A stretch of 64,000 nt of DNA, taken from the NCBI RefSeq assembly GCF_007828955.1, contig NZ_VIVR01000001.1, forward strand, positions 4,588,001 to 4,652,000, given 5' to 3'. Under the pieces are notes generated by a model. That model did not search any database, was not told where the DNA came from, and saw nothing but the letters and a program-made list of their open reading frames with translations. The translations under genes and the position numbers were made by a program. This DNA is from Kitasatospora atroaurantiaca (GTDB lineage: Bacteria > Actinomycetota > Actinomycetes > Streptomycetales > Streptomycetaceae). Within the stretch, counting starts at the first letter, position 1. Each line of letters starts with the position of its first letter. Shown here in pieces: positions 41,318 to 50,293 of the stretch.

Positions 41318-41755
41318 ATGGCAAGGTGGAAGATCCCGGGCATGGCCGCGAGGCCGCGCTTCACCAGCCGGGCGACCGTCCTGGTGCTCGTCCTCTGCTC
41401 GCTCGTCGCGATCCTCGCGTACCCCACCCGGCAGTTCATCTCGCAGCGCTCCGACATCGCCGCCCAGCGCGCCAAGGCCGACCACGCCAAGCAGCAGGTC
41501 GAGCAGCTCCGCAAGGAGCGGGCCCGCTGGCAGGATCCCGAGTACGTGAAGGCGCAGGCCCGCGAGCGGCTGCACTACGCGATGCCCGGCGAGACCCCGT
41601 TCGTCTCGGTCGATCCGAGCCCGCCCGCCACCCCCAAGCCCTCCTCGGGCGGCACGGCGCCCGCCCAGGCGGCCAAGGCCGCCCAGCCCTGGTACACCAG
41701 CATCTGGGACTCGGTCGACGCGGCCGACTCCACCCCCGCCCCCGCCTCCCGCTAG
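41318..41755 (+). CDS. divIC: Septum formation initiator, DivIC/FtsB family
   Basis: 145 residues from the ATG at 41318. One membrane segment near residues 20-37 (TVLVLVLCSLVAILAYPT) is followed by a coiled coil (SDIAAQRAKADHAKQQVEQLRKERARW) and the family's DPEYVKAQARERLHYAMPGE block, then a Pro/Ala-rich tail. It stabilises the FtsQ/FtsL part of the divisome. Its place between eno and DUF501-ppx is conserved in actinobacteria. Confidence 0.92.
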   Translation: MARWKIPGMAARPRFTSRATVLVLVLCSLVAILAYPTRQFISQRSDIAAQRAKADHAKQQVEQLRKERARWQDPEYVKAQARERLHYAMPGETPFVSVDPSPPATPKPSSGGTAPAQAAKAAQPWYTSIWDSVDAADSTPAPASR

Positions 41756-41767
41756 AGACAGTTCCCC

Positions 41768-42403
41768 ATGACCACTGAGAACTCTGCCGTTTCCGACCAC
41801 GACGTCGCCGCCATCGCGGCCCAGCTCGGCCGCGTCCCGCGCGGCCTGCGCGGGGTGGCCCACCGCTGCCCGTGCGGCAACCCGGACGTCGTCGAGACGG
41901 CGCCCCGGCTGCCGGACGGTACGCCGTTCCCCACCCTGTACTACCTGACCTGCCCCAAGGCCGCCTCGCTGATCGGCACCCTGGAGGCGGACGGTGTGAT
42001 GAAGGATCAGACCGCCCGGCTCGCCGAGGACCCGGAGCTCGCCGCCTCGTACCGGAAGGCGCACGAGGACTACATCGCCCGCCGGGACGCCATCGAGGTG
42101 CTGGAGGGCTTCCCGAGCGCCGGCGGTATGCCGGACCGGGTGAAGTGCCTCCACGTGCTGGTCGGCCACTCACTGGCGGCCGGGCCCGGCGTCAACCCGC
42201 TGGGTGACGAGGCGATCGGCATGCTGGAGGACTGGTGGGCCAAGGGCCCGTGCGTCTCCGCCGCCGAGGTCGACGAGAACCTGGCGAAGGTGGCCGAGCA
42301 GCGGGCGCAGGCCGAGGACCACGCCGCCGTGATCGCCGCCAAGGAGCAGAAGGCCGCCGAGCGTGCGGCGAAGAAGCGCCAGGCCGAGGAGGAGACCGAA
42401 TGA
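41768..42403 (+). CDS. DUF501 protein
   Basis: 211 residues. Characteristic are the Cys-rich block VAHRCPCGNPDVVET, LPDGTPFPTLYYLTCPKAASLIGTLEADG, and CLHVLVGHSLAAGPGVNPLGDEA, as in DUF501 proteins always found next to ppx and divIC. Three Cys and a nearby His may bind metal. The tail is a charged coiled coil. Function unknown. Starts 12 bp after divIC and overlaps the ppx start (ATGA), so the three are one operon. Confidence 0.93.
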   Translation: MTTENSAVSDHDVAAIAAQLGRVPRGLRGVAHRCPCGNPDVVETAPRLPDGTPFPTLYYLTCPKAASLIGTLEADGVMKDQTARLAEDPELAASYRKAHEDYIARRDAIEVLEGFPSAGGMPDRVKCLHVLVGHSLAAGPGVNPLGDEAIGMLEDWWAKGPCVSAAEVDENLAKVAEQRAQAEDHAAVIAAKEQKAAERAAKKRQAEEETE

Positions 42404-43341
42404 CCACCACGCGAGTCGCCGCGATCGACTGCGGCACCAACTCCATCCGCCTGCTGATCGCGGACCTCGACCCCGCCACCGGCCAGATCGCCGACCTCGA
42501 CCGCCGGATGATCATCAACCGGCTCGGCCAGGGCGTGGACAGGACCGGCCGGCTGGCCCCCGAGGCGCTGGAGCGGACCTTCGCGGCCTGCCGCGAGTAC
42601 GCCGCCGTGATCGCCGAGTACGGCGTCGGCCCGGACCGCATCCGCTTCGTCGCCACCTCGGCCTCCCGGGACGCCGAGAACAGCGACGAGTACACCAAGG
42701 GCGTCCGCGAGATCCTCGGCGTCGAGCCCCAGGTGGTGAGTGGCGAGGAGGAGGCCCACCTCTCCTTCGTCGGCGCCACCAAGGAGCTCACCGGCGGCGC
42801 CTTCGAGGCCCCGTACCTGGTCTTCGACCTGGGCGGCGGTTCCACCGAGTTCGTGCTCGGCACGGACGACGTGGAGGCGGCCCGCTCGGTCGACATCGGG
42901 TGTGTCCGCCTGACCGAGCGGCACTTCGCCGGCACCGAGCTGCCGACGCCCGATCAGATCTCCGCCGCCAAGGCGGACATCCGGGCCGCGCTGGACCGGG
43001 CCGCGGAGGTCGTCCCGCTGAACGAGGCCGCCACGCTGGTCGGCCTCGCCGGTACGGTCACCACGGTGGCCGGCATCGCCCTGGACCTGCCCGCGTACGA
43101 CTCCGAGGCGATCCACCACTCGCGGATCCCGGTGGCGGACGTGCGGGAGGTGACCGGTCGGCTGCTGACCTCGACCCACGAGCAGCGCGCGGCCATCCCC
43201 GTGATGCACCCGGGCCGGGTGGACGTGATCGCGGCCGGTGCCCTCGTCCTGCTGGAGATCATGGAGCGGACGGGCGCCGCCGAGGTGGTCGTCAGCGAGC
43301 ACGACATCCTCGACGGGATCGCCTGGAGTATGGCGGTCTGA
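42400..43341 (+). CDS. ppx: Ppx/GppA-family exopolyphosphatase
   Basis: 313 residues, ATG inside the ATGA overlap with DUF501. Actin-like ATPase fold: VAAIDCGTNSIRLLIADLD, FVATSASRDAENSDEY, VVSGEEEAHLSFVGA, FDLGGGSTEFV and GLAGTVTTVAG are the phosphate-binding loops. The short two-domain form is the actinobacterial Ppx1/2 type, which cleaves polyphosphate or, in some members, pppGpp. Followed by a hairpin. Confidence 0.93.
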   Translation: MTTTRVAAIDCGTNSIRLLIADLDPATGQIADLDRRMIINRLGQGVDRTGRLAPEALERTFAACREYAAVIAEYGVGPDRIRFVATSASRDAENSDEYTKGVREILGVEPQVVSGEEEAHLSFVGATKELTGGAFEAPYLVFDLGGGSTEFVLGTDDVEAARSVDIGCVRLTERHFAGTELPTPDQISAAKADIRAALDRAAEVVPLNEAATLVGLAGTVTTVAGIALDLPAYDSEAIHHSRIPVADVREVTGRLLTSTHEQRAAIPVMHPGRVDVIAAGALVLLEIMERTGAAEVVVSEHDILDGIAWSMAV

Positions 43342-43363
43342 ACCCCCGACACCCCTTACGGAA

Positions 43364-43399
43364 TCGGCCCCGGAGCGCCCTCGGCGCGCCCGGGGCCGA
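43364..43399 (+). terminator. Hairpin after ppx
   Basis: TCGGCCCCGG (43364-43373) pairs with CCGGGGCCGA (43390-43399); the 16-nt interior can form a small GC hairpin. 22 bp after the ppx stop. Confidence 0.65.
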
Positions 43400-43427
43400 G
43401 GCCTGTACGGCGAGTCGCGAGAAAGTT

Positions 43428-43443
43428 CGTGAATTTCTTCACA
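43428..43443. promoter_or_regulatory. Rex-operator-like site far upstream of ndh
   Basis: CGTGAATTTCTTCACA contains the perfect inverted repeat GTGAA-N4-TTCAC and differs from the Rex consensus TGTGAAnnnnTTCACA only at the first base. Rex is the actinobacterial NADH/NAD+ sensor that represses respiratory genes. It lies 328 bp upstream of the ndh start. Confidence 0.7.
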
Positions 43444-43770
43444 TGGCGATCCAGCCTTTCGTCGCACCGAGCCGCCCGCTACGTCCGATATGTGGGACCG
43501 AAGGTCGACTTCAGCGCCCGCCCGCTGGATCGCAGGCAGGGCTCCCGCTCGGGTGACGGAATCGAAATGGCGAGCGGGAACTCGGGCGGGACAAGGAACG
43601 TTGCTGCTCAGCGGTGCCCTCTGCGTCCGGATGCTCACCGGCTGCGCCCGGCGCCCGTGAGGCGGTCGCCACCCCCGGCAGATGTGGCCGCGTAGTGTAG
43701 CAGAGGGTGTCCAGAGGGCTGTGACGGGCCTCACGAAGGGCGGCCCGAACGGGGGTGGATACTTTCGGAT
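43444..43770 (+). other. Long non-coding leader of ndh with inverted repeats
   Basis: No gene seen. Inverted repeats are TCCCGCTCG/CGAGCGGGA (43543-43551, 43571-43579) and CGTGAGGC/GCCTCACG (43656-43663, 43728-43735). A TACTTT hexamer (43760-43765) ends 5 nt before the ATG and could be a second, leaderless promoter. If transcription starts near the Rex-like site the mRNA has a leader of about 300 nt. Confidence 0.45.
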
Positions 43771-45147
43771 ATGAGCACCACGGAGCGTCCTCGCATCCTC
43801 ATTGTCGGCGGTGGTTACGTCGGCCTGTATGCCGCGATGCGCATCCTCAAGAAGATGCGCTACGGGGAGGCGACCGTCACGGTCGTCGACCCGCGGTCGT
43901 ACATGACGTACCTGCCCTTCCTTCCCGAGGCGGCCGGCGGCAACGTCGCGCCCCGCAACCTCGTTGCCCCGCTGCGCAGCGCCCTCAAGAAGGCGGAGGT
44001 GCTCACCGGTCACGTGACCGGTGTGGACCACGCCCGCAAGGTCGCCACCATCGCGCCGCTGGCCGGCGACGCCTACGAGCTGCCCTTCGACTACCTCGTC
44101 GTCGCGACCGGCTCGGTCTCCCGCACCTTCCCGATCCCCGGCCTGGCCGAGCACGGCATCGGCATGAAGACGGTCGAAGAGGCGATCAGCCTCCGCAACC
44201 ACGTCATGGCGCAGCTGGACAAGGCCGAGTCCACGACGGACCCCGAGGTCCGTCGCAAGGCCCTCACCTTCGTGGTCATCGGCGGCGGCTTCGCCGGCGT
44301 CGAGACCATCGCCGAGGTCGAGGACATGGCCCGGGACGCGGCGAAGATCTACAAGACCGTCAGCCGTGACGACATGCGCTTCATCCTGGTGGAGGCGGCC
44401 AACCGCATCCTCCCGGAGATGGGCCCGGACCTCGGTCTGTGGACCAAGGAGAAGCTCGAAGAGCGCAACATCGAGATCTACATCGAGACCTCGATGGACT
44501 CCTGCGTCGACCAGCACGTGGTGCTGAAGAACGGCGTCGAGGCCGATGCCTCCACCATCGTGTGGACGGCGGGCGTCAAGCCCAACCCGGTCCTGAACCA
44601 CTTCGGCCTGCCGCTCGGCCCGCGTGGCCACGTGGACACCGCGCCGACCCTGCAGGTCCAGGGCTTCGACTACGTCTGGGCCGCCGGCGACAACGCCCAG
44701 GTACCCGACCTCGCCGTCGGCGAGGGCGCCTGGTGCCCGCCGAACGCGCAGCACGCGGTCCGTCAGGCGCTCGTCCTCGGCGACAACGTGATCTCCGGCA
44801 TGCGGGGCTTCCCGCAGAAGGAGTACAAGCACAAGAACCTCGGTGCGGTCGCCGGCCTCGGCCTGCACAAGGGCGTGGCGATCCTCTTCGGCAAGTACAA
44901 GCTGAAGGGCCGTCCGGCCTGGTGGTTCCACCGCCTGTACCACGGCAGCCGGGTGCCGACGATGAACCGCAAGGTCCGGGTCTTCACCGACTGGACGCTC
45001 GCGATGTTCCTCAAGCGCGAGACCGTGGGCCTGTCGGAGATGGAGAAGCCGTTCGACGCCTTCCAGGAGGCCGCGGCTCCCGCTCCCAAGCCCGTCGCTG
45101 CCACCGCTGTCGTCGAGCCCGCCAACGAGCTCGCGGCCAGCAAGTAG
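43771..45147 (+). CDS. ndh: Type II NADH dehydrogenase (NDH-2)
   Basis: 458 residues. Two dinucleotide-binding domains are plain: FAD loop ILIVGGGYVGLYAAMRIL and NADH loop FVVIGGGFAGVETIAEVEDMA, plus DYLVVATGS, TIVWTAGVKPNPVL and the FAD-contacting DYVWAAGDNAQVPD. The C-terminal amphipathic region (FHRLYHGSRVPTMNRKVRVFTDW) attaches it to the membrane. It passes electrons from NADH to menaquinone without pumping protons. A Rex-like operator upstream fits redox control. Confidence 0.95.
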   Translation: MSTTERPRILIVGGGYVGLYAAMRILKKMRYGEATVTVVDPRSYMTYLPFLPEAAGGNVAPRNLVAPLRSALKKAEVLTGHVTGVDHARKVATIAPLAGDAYELPFDYLVVATGSVSRTFPIPGLAEHGIGMKTVEEAISLRNHVMAQLDKAESTTDPEVRRKALTFVVIGGGFAGVETIAEVEDMARDAAKIYKTVSRDDMRFILVEAANRILPEMGPDLGLWTKEKLEERNIEIYIETSMDSCVDQHVVLKNGVEADASTIVWTAGVKPNPVLNHFGLPLGPRGHVDTAPTLQVQGFDYVWAAGDNAQVPDLAVGEGAWCPPNAQHAVRQALVLGDNVISGMRGFPQKEYKHKNLGAVAGLGLHKGVAILFGKYKLKGRPAWWFHRLYHGSRVPTMNRKVRVFTDWTLAMFLKRETVGLSEMEKPFDAFQEAAAPAPKPVAATAVVEPANELAASK

Positions 45148-45281
45148 GAACGACCAGCCCCCGTCGGGGTATGAGTCGGAGGCTCTCCGCCCGGCAGCGT
45201 CGCCGGACCACGACCTCCGTGGTGCTCAGCCGGCCGTGCGACCGGGCGGAGTACAGCAGTAGCGAAGTACAGCAGTGACGA

Positions 45282-45322
45282 AGAAGGCCCCTGCCGAACG
45301 AACCCTCCGGCAGGGGCCTTCT
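45282..45322. terminator. Bidirectional terminator between ndh and the ABC permease
   Basis: A perfect 15-bp stem, AGAAGGCCCCTGCCG (45282-45296) with CGGCAGGGGCCTTCT (45308-45322), 11-nt loop. Located between two converging genes. Confidence 0.85.
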
Positions 45323-45334
45323 CGTGTCCGACGG

Positions 45335-47893
45335 TCAGTCGGTCTTGATGCTCGCCAGGATGTCCAGCCTGGAGGCCCGGCGGGCCGGCCAGATCGCGGC
45401 CACCAGGCCGACCAGACCGGCCAGGGCCAGGAAGACCAGCATCTTGCCGTACGGGATCACCGTGGTCAGCCCGGCGATGCTGGACTCCAGGGTGCCGTTG
45501 ACCGCCCAGGCCATGAAGCAGCCGAGCAGGACGCCGATCGCCGCGCCGAAGAGCGAGATCACCACGGACTCCAGCCGGACCATCCGCTTGATGCCGCCGC
45601 GGTCCAGGCCGATCGCCCGCAGCATCCCGATCTCGCGCTTGCGCTCGAAGACCGACATCGCCAGCGTGTTGATCACGCCGAGGATCGCCACCAGCACCGA
45701 CATGGCCAGCAGGCCGTACATCATGTTCAGGGCGAAGGTGATCATCTTGCTGAACTCGTCCCTCATGTCCTGCTTGGTCTTGACGTCGATCACCGGGTTG
45801 TTGCCGGTGGCGTCCTTGATGGACTGCTTGACGGTGCTGCTCGCACCGTCCGTGCCCTTCACCAGGATGTCGTTGACCGAGGGGTTCGGGTCGTGCTTGG
45901 CGACCTCGGCGTTGGCCATGATCACACCCGAGATCATCTCGCTCTTCTCGAACACCCCGCCGACCGTCAGGGTGCCGGTCCGGTCGTCCGGGTAGCTCAC
46001 CTTGACGGTGCTGCCGGCGGACAGGTTGCTCTTCTTCGCGATGGCGCTGTCGACCAGGACCTGACCCTGCTTCAGCACCGAGGCCGAACCACCGGTCATG
46101 GTGGGCCGGACCAGCTGGTCGAAGCTGTCGGCGTCGAAGCCGTCGACCGAGGTGAACGAGTCGTCGATCCTCAGGTAGCTCTGCAGCCGCGGGCTGGCGG
46201 CGGCCACCCCGGGGGCCTTGGTGATCTGCGAGACCAGCTCGGGGGACATGTCCCGCCCGTTGGCCATGGTGACGTTGAAGTCCGCCTTCATCGCGCTGGT
46301 CACGGCCCGGTCGACGGCCCCGCCGATCGAGGCACCGAGCACGGTCAGCGCGCTGACCAGGGTCAGGCCGATGGTGAGCGCGGCGGCCGTGGCGGCCGTA
46401 CGGCGCGGGTTGCGCACCGCGTTCTGCCGGGCCAGCTTGCCGGGGGTGCCGGCCAGCTTGGCGAGCAGCGGGCCGACCAGGGCGATCACCGGGCGGGAGA
46501 GCAGCGGCAGCAGGATGAAGATGCCGATCAGGGCCAGGCCCGCGCCGAGCGCGACCGGCATCCGGCCGTCGCTGTTGCCGGTCGAGGCGCCGACCGCGAT
46601 CAGGGCCAGGCCGCCGGCCGCGATCAGCGAGCCGATGATGTTGCGGATCAGCAGGCTCTTCTGGGTCGCCGGCTGGTCGCCGCTGCTCATCGCGGCCACC
46701 GGGGCGATCCGGGATGCGCGGATGGCGGGGAGCACGGCGGACAGGACGGTCACCAGGATGCCGACCACGACGGCCACCACGATCGTCACCGGGGCGATGA
46801 CCAGCGGGCCGGTGGGCATGCTCGGGGTCAGTGCGCGGATCAGCGCCTGCATCCCGGCACCGATCCCGACGCCCGCGACCAGGCCCGCGACCGAGGCGGT
46901 GGCGCCGATCAGCAGCGCCTCGACCAGCACCGAGTCGGTGACCTGGCGGCGGCTGGCGCCGACGGCGCGGAGCAGCGCCAGCTCCTTGGTGCGCTGGGCG
47001 ATCAGCATGGTGAAGGTGTTGGCGATGATGAAGATGCCCACGAAGAGCGAGATGGCGGCGAAGACGAGCAGCATGGTCTTCATGCTGCCGGTGCCCTCGG
47101 CGATCATCTTGGTCTGCTCGTCCGTCAGCTGCCGACCGGTCTCGGTGCGGAACCGGTCACCGCTCGGCAGCTTGGCCTCGACCTCGCTCAGCAGGGCGCT
47201 CTCGGAGGTGCCCGGCTTGGCCTTCACCGAGATGCTGCTGTACTGACCGGGCGTCAGCAGGAACTTCTGTGCGCTGGCGGTGTCGAGGAGCGTGAGCGTG
47301 CTGCCGGAGCTCACCTCGGGGTCGTCGGTGGTGAAGACACCGGTCAGCCTGGCGTCCACGGCCGGGCCGTTCGACGCGATCCGGACGGTGTCGCCGACCT
47401 GGTAGCCGCCCTTCCTGGCGGTCTCCTTGTCGAGGGCGATCTCGCCGGCCTTCTGCGGGCCGCGGCCGTCGGCCATCGGGTAGCGCGAATCCTTGCCGGA
47501 GCCGTCGGGCACGTAGTTGCCGCCCTTGGCGCTCCAGGACTCGCCGATCAGGTTGCCCTTGCGGTCGGCCACGGCGGTGAAGCCGGAGACCACGCCGCGG
47601 GCCTGCTCGGCGCCGGGCAGTGCGGCGATCTGCTTGACCGTCGCCTCGTCGAGCCGGGCGGTGCTCCGCTCGCTCTTCTGGCGGGGGCTCGCGCCCGCGC
47701 CCGCGTCGCGGTCGGAGACCAGGACGGAGACGTCGGAGTAGCTCTTGGAGTAGCTGTTCTTCATGGCCTGGCCGAGCGTGTCGGAGAAGACCATGGTGCC
47801 GGCCACGAAGGCCGTGCCGAGCATGACGGCGAGCGCCGTCATCAGCAGTCGGCCCTTGTGGGCCAGCACATTGCGCAGTGCGGTGCGGAACAT
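45335..47893 (-). CDS. ABC transporter permease, FtsX/MacB family
   Basis: 852 residues from the ATG at 47893 with AGGAC upstream. It has an N-terminal membrane helix (LLMTALAVMLGTAFVAGTMVF), a MacB-type extracellular domain, an FtsX core of three helices (SLFVGIFIIANTFTMLIAQRTKELALLRAVGASRRQV), a second helix group, a second extracellular domain and a second FtsX core (MSVFERKREIGMLRAIGLDRGGIKRMV). This duplicated layout with about ten helices is common in Gram-positive lipoprotein or peptide-resistance exporters. Partner ATPase lies 53 bp upstream. Substrate unknown. Confidence 0.93.
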   Translation of the reverse strand: MFRTALRNVLAHKGRLLMTALAVMLGTAFVAGTMVFSDTLGQAMKNSYSKSYSDVSVLVSDRDAGAGASPRQKSERSTARLDEATVKQIAALPGAEQARGVVSGFTAVADRKGNLIGESWSAKGGNYVPDGSGKDSRYPMADGRGPQKAGEIALDKETARKGGYQVGDTVRIASNGPAVDARLTGVFTTDDPEVSSGSTLTLLDTASAQKFLLTPGQYSSISVKAKPGTSESALLSEVEAKLPSGDRFRTETGRQLTDEQTKMIAEGTGSMKTMLLVFAAISLFVGIFIIANTFTMLIAQRTKELALLRAVGASRRQVTDSVLVEALLIGATASVAGLVAGVGIGAGMQALIRALTPSMPTGPLVIAPVTIVVAVVVGILVTVLSAVLPAIRASRIAPVAAMSSGDQPATQKSLLIRNIIGSLIAAGGLALIAVGASTGNSDGRMPVALGAGLALIGIFILLPLLSRPVIALVGPLLAKLAGTPGKLARQNAVRNPRRTAATAAALTIGLTLVSALTVLGASIGGAVDRAVTSAMKADFNVTMANGRDMSPELVSQITKAPGVAAASPRLQSYLRIDDSFTSVDGFDADSFDQLVRPTMTGGSASVLKQGQVLVDSAIAKKSNLSAGSTVKVSYPDDRTGTLTVGGVFEKSEMISGVIMANAEVAKHDPNPSVNDILVKGTDGASSTVKQSIKDATGNNPVIDVKTKQDMRDEFSKMITFALNMMYGLLAMSVLVAILGVINTLAMSVFERKREIGMLRAIGLDRGGIKRMVRLESVVISLFGAAIGVLLGCFMAWAVNGTLESSIAGLTTVIPYGKMLVFLALAGLVGLVAAIWPARRASRLDILASIKTD

Positions 47894-47946
47894 GGATGCG
47901 TCCTGGGGAAGTCGGGGCGGGCGGCTACGCGGCTACTGGCGGGGCG

Positions 47947-48720
47947 TCAGCTCGTCCGGCCCTTGGCGTCGAAGCGGCGCATCCGGTCCAGGACGCTGTC
48001 GGCCGTGGGGCCGGTCAGCTCGTCCACGATCCGGCCGTCGGCCAGGAAGACCACGCGGTCGGCGTACGAGGCGGCGACCGGGTCGTGGGTCACCATGACC
48101 ACCGTCTGGCCGAGCTCGCGGACGGAGTTGCGGAGGAAGGAGAGGATCTCGGCGCCGGAGCGGGAGTCGAGGTTTCCGGTGGGCTCGTCGGCGAAGATGA
48201 TGTCGGGCTTGGAGGCCAGCGCGCGGGCGCAGGCGACGCGCTGCTGCTGGCCGCCGGAGAGCTGGCTCGGCCGGTGCGAGAGGCGGCCGGAGAGGCCGAC
48301 GGTGTCGACCACGCGGTCCAGCCACTCCTTGTCGACCTTGCGGCCCGCGATGTCCATCGGGAGGGTGATGTTCTCCAGCGCCGTCAGCGTCGGCAGCAGG
48401 TTGAAGGTCTGGAAGACGAAGCCGATGTGGTCCCGGCGCAGCTTGGTGAGCTGCTTGTCCTTCAGCCCGACCAGCTCGGTGTCGCCGATCAGCGAGGAGC
48501 CGGAGGAGACGGTGTCGAGCCCGGCCATGCAGTGCATCAGGGTCGACTTGCCGGAGCCGGACGGGCCCATGATGGCGGTGTACTCGCCCTGCGGGAACAC
48601 CACACTCACGTTGTCCAGGGCGACGACGCGCGTCTCGCCCTCCCCGTAGACCTTGTTGAGGCCGGTGGCGCGGGCGGCCGCCTGGCCGGTGCGGACGGCG
48701 GTTGCGGTCGTCGTGGTCAC
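47947..48720 (-). CDS. ABC transporter ATP-binding protein, MacB/LolD type
   Basis: 257 residues from the GTG at 48720 (AGGAG 5 nt upstream); an ATG at 48813 would add 31 residues without a ribosome site. Walker A GPSGSGKSTL, Q-loop FVFQTFNLLPTLTALENI, signature LSGGQQQRVACARAL, Walker B IIFADEPTGNLDS and H-loop VTHDP are intact. It powers the FtsX-type permease encoded directly downstream. Confidence 0.96.
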   Translation of the reverse strand: MTTTTATAVRTGQAAARATGLNKVYGEGETRVVALDNVSVVFPQGEYTAIMGPSGSGKSTLMHCMAGLDTVSSGSSLIGDTELVGLKDKQLTKLRRDHIGFVFQTFNLLPTLTALENITLPMDIAGRKVDKEWLDRVVDTVGLSGRLSHRPSQLSGGQQQRVACARALASKPDIIFADEPTGNLDSRSGAEILSFLRNSVRELGQTVVMVTHDPVAASYADRVVFLADGRIVDELTGPTADSVLDRMRRFDAKGRTS

Positions 48721-49094
48721 GGGGTGCTCCTGTCGGAAGTGCCGGGTGGAAGAGATCTGGACGGCCGGTGCCCACAGCACCGGCCGCTCTTCCATGGTCC
48801 GCCGCGTGATCATGGTTTCTGTCGCCCGGGGGGACGGTTGGGCCTACCGCCGCTGGGCGTACATCAGCTCGGTGGTCTCCTCCTGCGGTATGACACGGAC
48901 CCTGAGGGACGGGCGCTGTCCGATTAGCGTTCCTGAGGTGGCCGAATCACAGACTGTTCGTCAGATGGCAAGGAAACATGACAACTTCCCTGGCTCGGAA
49001 CATGCGAAAGGGGGAGTCGGGCGACTAGTCTCAGGGGTAGCCCGTACAGGGGCGGAGCATTCTCCGGCCGTGGCAACGGGTGTTGTCGCAGTAC
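48721..49094. other. 374-bp intergenic region before tRNA-Leu(UAA)
   Basis: Separates the divergent ABC operon from bldA. I found no gene. GC content dips around 48910-49010 (for example TCCGATTAGCG and CAAGGAAACATGACAAC), where the two promoters probably lie. TAGTCT at 49027-49032 is a candidate -10 for the tRNA. Confidence 0.4.
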
Positions 49095-49179
49095 GCCCGG
49101 GTGGTGGAACGCAGACACGGGCAGCTTAAAACTGCTTGGCCGTGAGGCCGTGCCGGTTCGAGTCCGGCCCCGGGCACCA
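49095..49179 (+). tRNA. bldA: tRNA-Leu(UAA), the bldA tRNA
   Basis: Class II tRNA of 85 nt with encoded CCA. Acceptor GCCCGGG (49095-49101) pairs with CCCGGGC (49169-49175); discriminator A. Anticodon stem GGCAG/CTGCT (one G-U) encloses CTTAAAA, anticodon UAA, which reads the rare leucine codon UUA. A long variable arm (TGGCC-GTGA-GGCCG) and the T-arm with GGTTCGAGTCC follow. In Streptomyces the only tRNA reading UUA is bldA, the developmental switch for aerial growth and antibiotic genes. Confidence 0.95.
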
Positions 49180-49312
49180 ACTCCGTCGTACGGCCGCGTT
49201 CTGCCGTTCGGTCGGCTGCGAGATCATCCTCGCGGCGTAGGTACTTCCCTTTGCCAAGGCATTACCCTGGTCCATCGTGGGTGGTGCCTTGCCGCCCCGG
49301 AGGGAATGAGCA

Positions 49313-50206
49313 ATGAGAAGCAGCAACCCGGTCTTCTCGCGGGAGGGGTCCTTCACCCGCGACACCGGATACGCGGCCCCCCACCACATTCAGGGCAGCG
49401 GGACTACCCAACAGCCGCAGGCCGGGAGCCCGTACGCCGGCAACCCGTACGGCAACAACCCCTACGCCCAGCAGCCCTACGGCCAGCAGCTCACCGACGA
49501 GCAGCTGGCCTCGATGTACGAGGCCCCGTCGGCTGGCCCGCTCCAGACCGGCCGGATGACCATGGACGACGTGGTCGCCCGTACGGCTCTCACGCTGCTC
49601 ACCCTGGTGGCCGGCGGTGCTCTCGCCTGGTTCGCGCTGCCCGTGGCCAACTTCGGCATCGCCTCGGCGGCGGCCCTGGCCGCCTTCGTGGTGGCCATGG
49701 TCATCACGTTCAAGCGGAGCGTCAGCGCCCCGCTGATCCTGACCTACGCGGGTCTCGAGGGCTTCTTCCTCGGTGCCATCAGCAAGGTCTTCAACATCAT
49801 GTGGCCGGGCGTCGCCCTCCAGGCGGTGCTGGGCACGGCCGCGGTCTTCGCCGCGATGCTGGTCGCCTACAAGAGCGGCCGGATCAGGGTCACCCCGCGC
49901 TACACCCGGATCGGCCTGGCCGTGGCCATGGGCTTCGTCCTCCTGATGCTGATCAACCTGGTCGCCTCGATGTTCGGCGCCGACATGGGCCTGCGGTCCG
50001 GCCCGCTGGGCATCGTGGTGGGCCTGATCGGCATCGGCCTCGGCGCCTTCTTCCTCTCTCTGGACTTCGCGGAGATCGAGGAGGGCATCCGCGGCGGTGC
50101 CCCGCAGCAGGAGTCCTGGCGGGCGGCCTTCGGGCTGACGCTCTCGCTGGTCTGGATCTACCTGGAGATGCTGCGGCTGATCGCGATCCTGCGCGGCGAC
50201 GACTGA
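49313..50206 (+). CDS. Bax inhibitor-1/YccA-family membrane protein
   Basis: 297 residues from the ATG at 49313, GGAGGGA upstream. A cytoplasmic Pro/Tyr/Gln/Asn-rich N-terminus of about 75 residues (repeats of NPYGNNPYAQQPYGQQ type) precedes seven membrane helices with LTYAGLEGFFLGAISKVF and LDFAEIEEGIRGG, the BI-1 signature including the acidic pair near the last helices. The family forms pH- or calcium-sensitive leak channels in other bacteria; role in Streptomyces is unknown. The tyrosine-rich tail is an actinobacterial feature. Confidence 0.93.
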   Translation: MRSSNPVFSREGSFTRDTGYAAPHHIQGSGTTQQPQAGSPYAGNPYGNNPYAQQPYGQQLTDEQLASMYEAPSAGPLQTGRMTMDDVVARTALTLLTLVAGGALAWFALPVANFGIASAAALAAFVVAMVITFKRSVSAPLILTYAGLEGFFLGAISKVFNIMWPGVALQAVLGTAAVFAAMLVAYKSGRIRVTPRYTRIGLAVAMGFVLLMLINLVASMFGADMGLRSGPLGIVVGLIGIGLGAFFLSLDFAEIEEGIRGGAPQQESWRAAFGLTLSLVWIYLEMLRLIAILRGDD

Positions 50207-50233
50207 CCTCGGGTCAGATCCGTCCAGCTGCCT

Positions 50234-50267
50234 CTCGGGCCCCGGAGCACCCGCTCCGGGGCCCGAG
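50234..50267 (+). terminator. Hairpin after the BI-1 gene
   Basis: A perfect 15-bp stem, CTCGGGCCCCGGAGC (50234-50248) with GCTCCGGGGCCCGAG (50253-50267), ACCC loop. No T-tract. Confidence 0.75.
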
Positions 50268-50293
50268 GCCGTTCCGGAGATACCCTCGGGGCC

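Noticed and set aside
43429-43695. 88-codon ORF in the ndh leader
   Set aside because: It starts inside the Rex-like site, has no ribosome site and no protein-like pattern.
45275-48649. 1124-codon plus-strand frame opposite the ABC exporter
   Set aside because: Antisense to well-supported permease and ATPase genes; no family resemblance.
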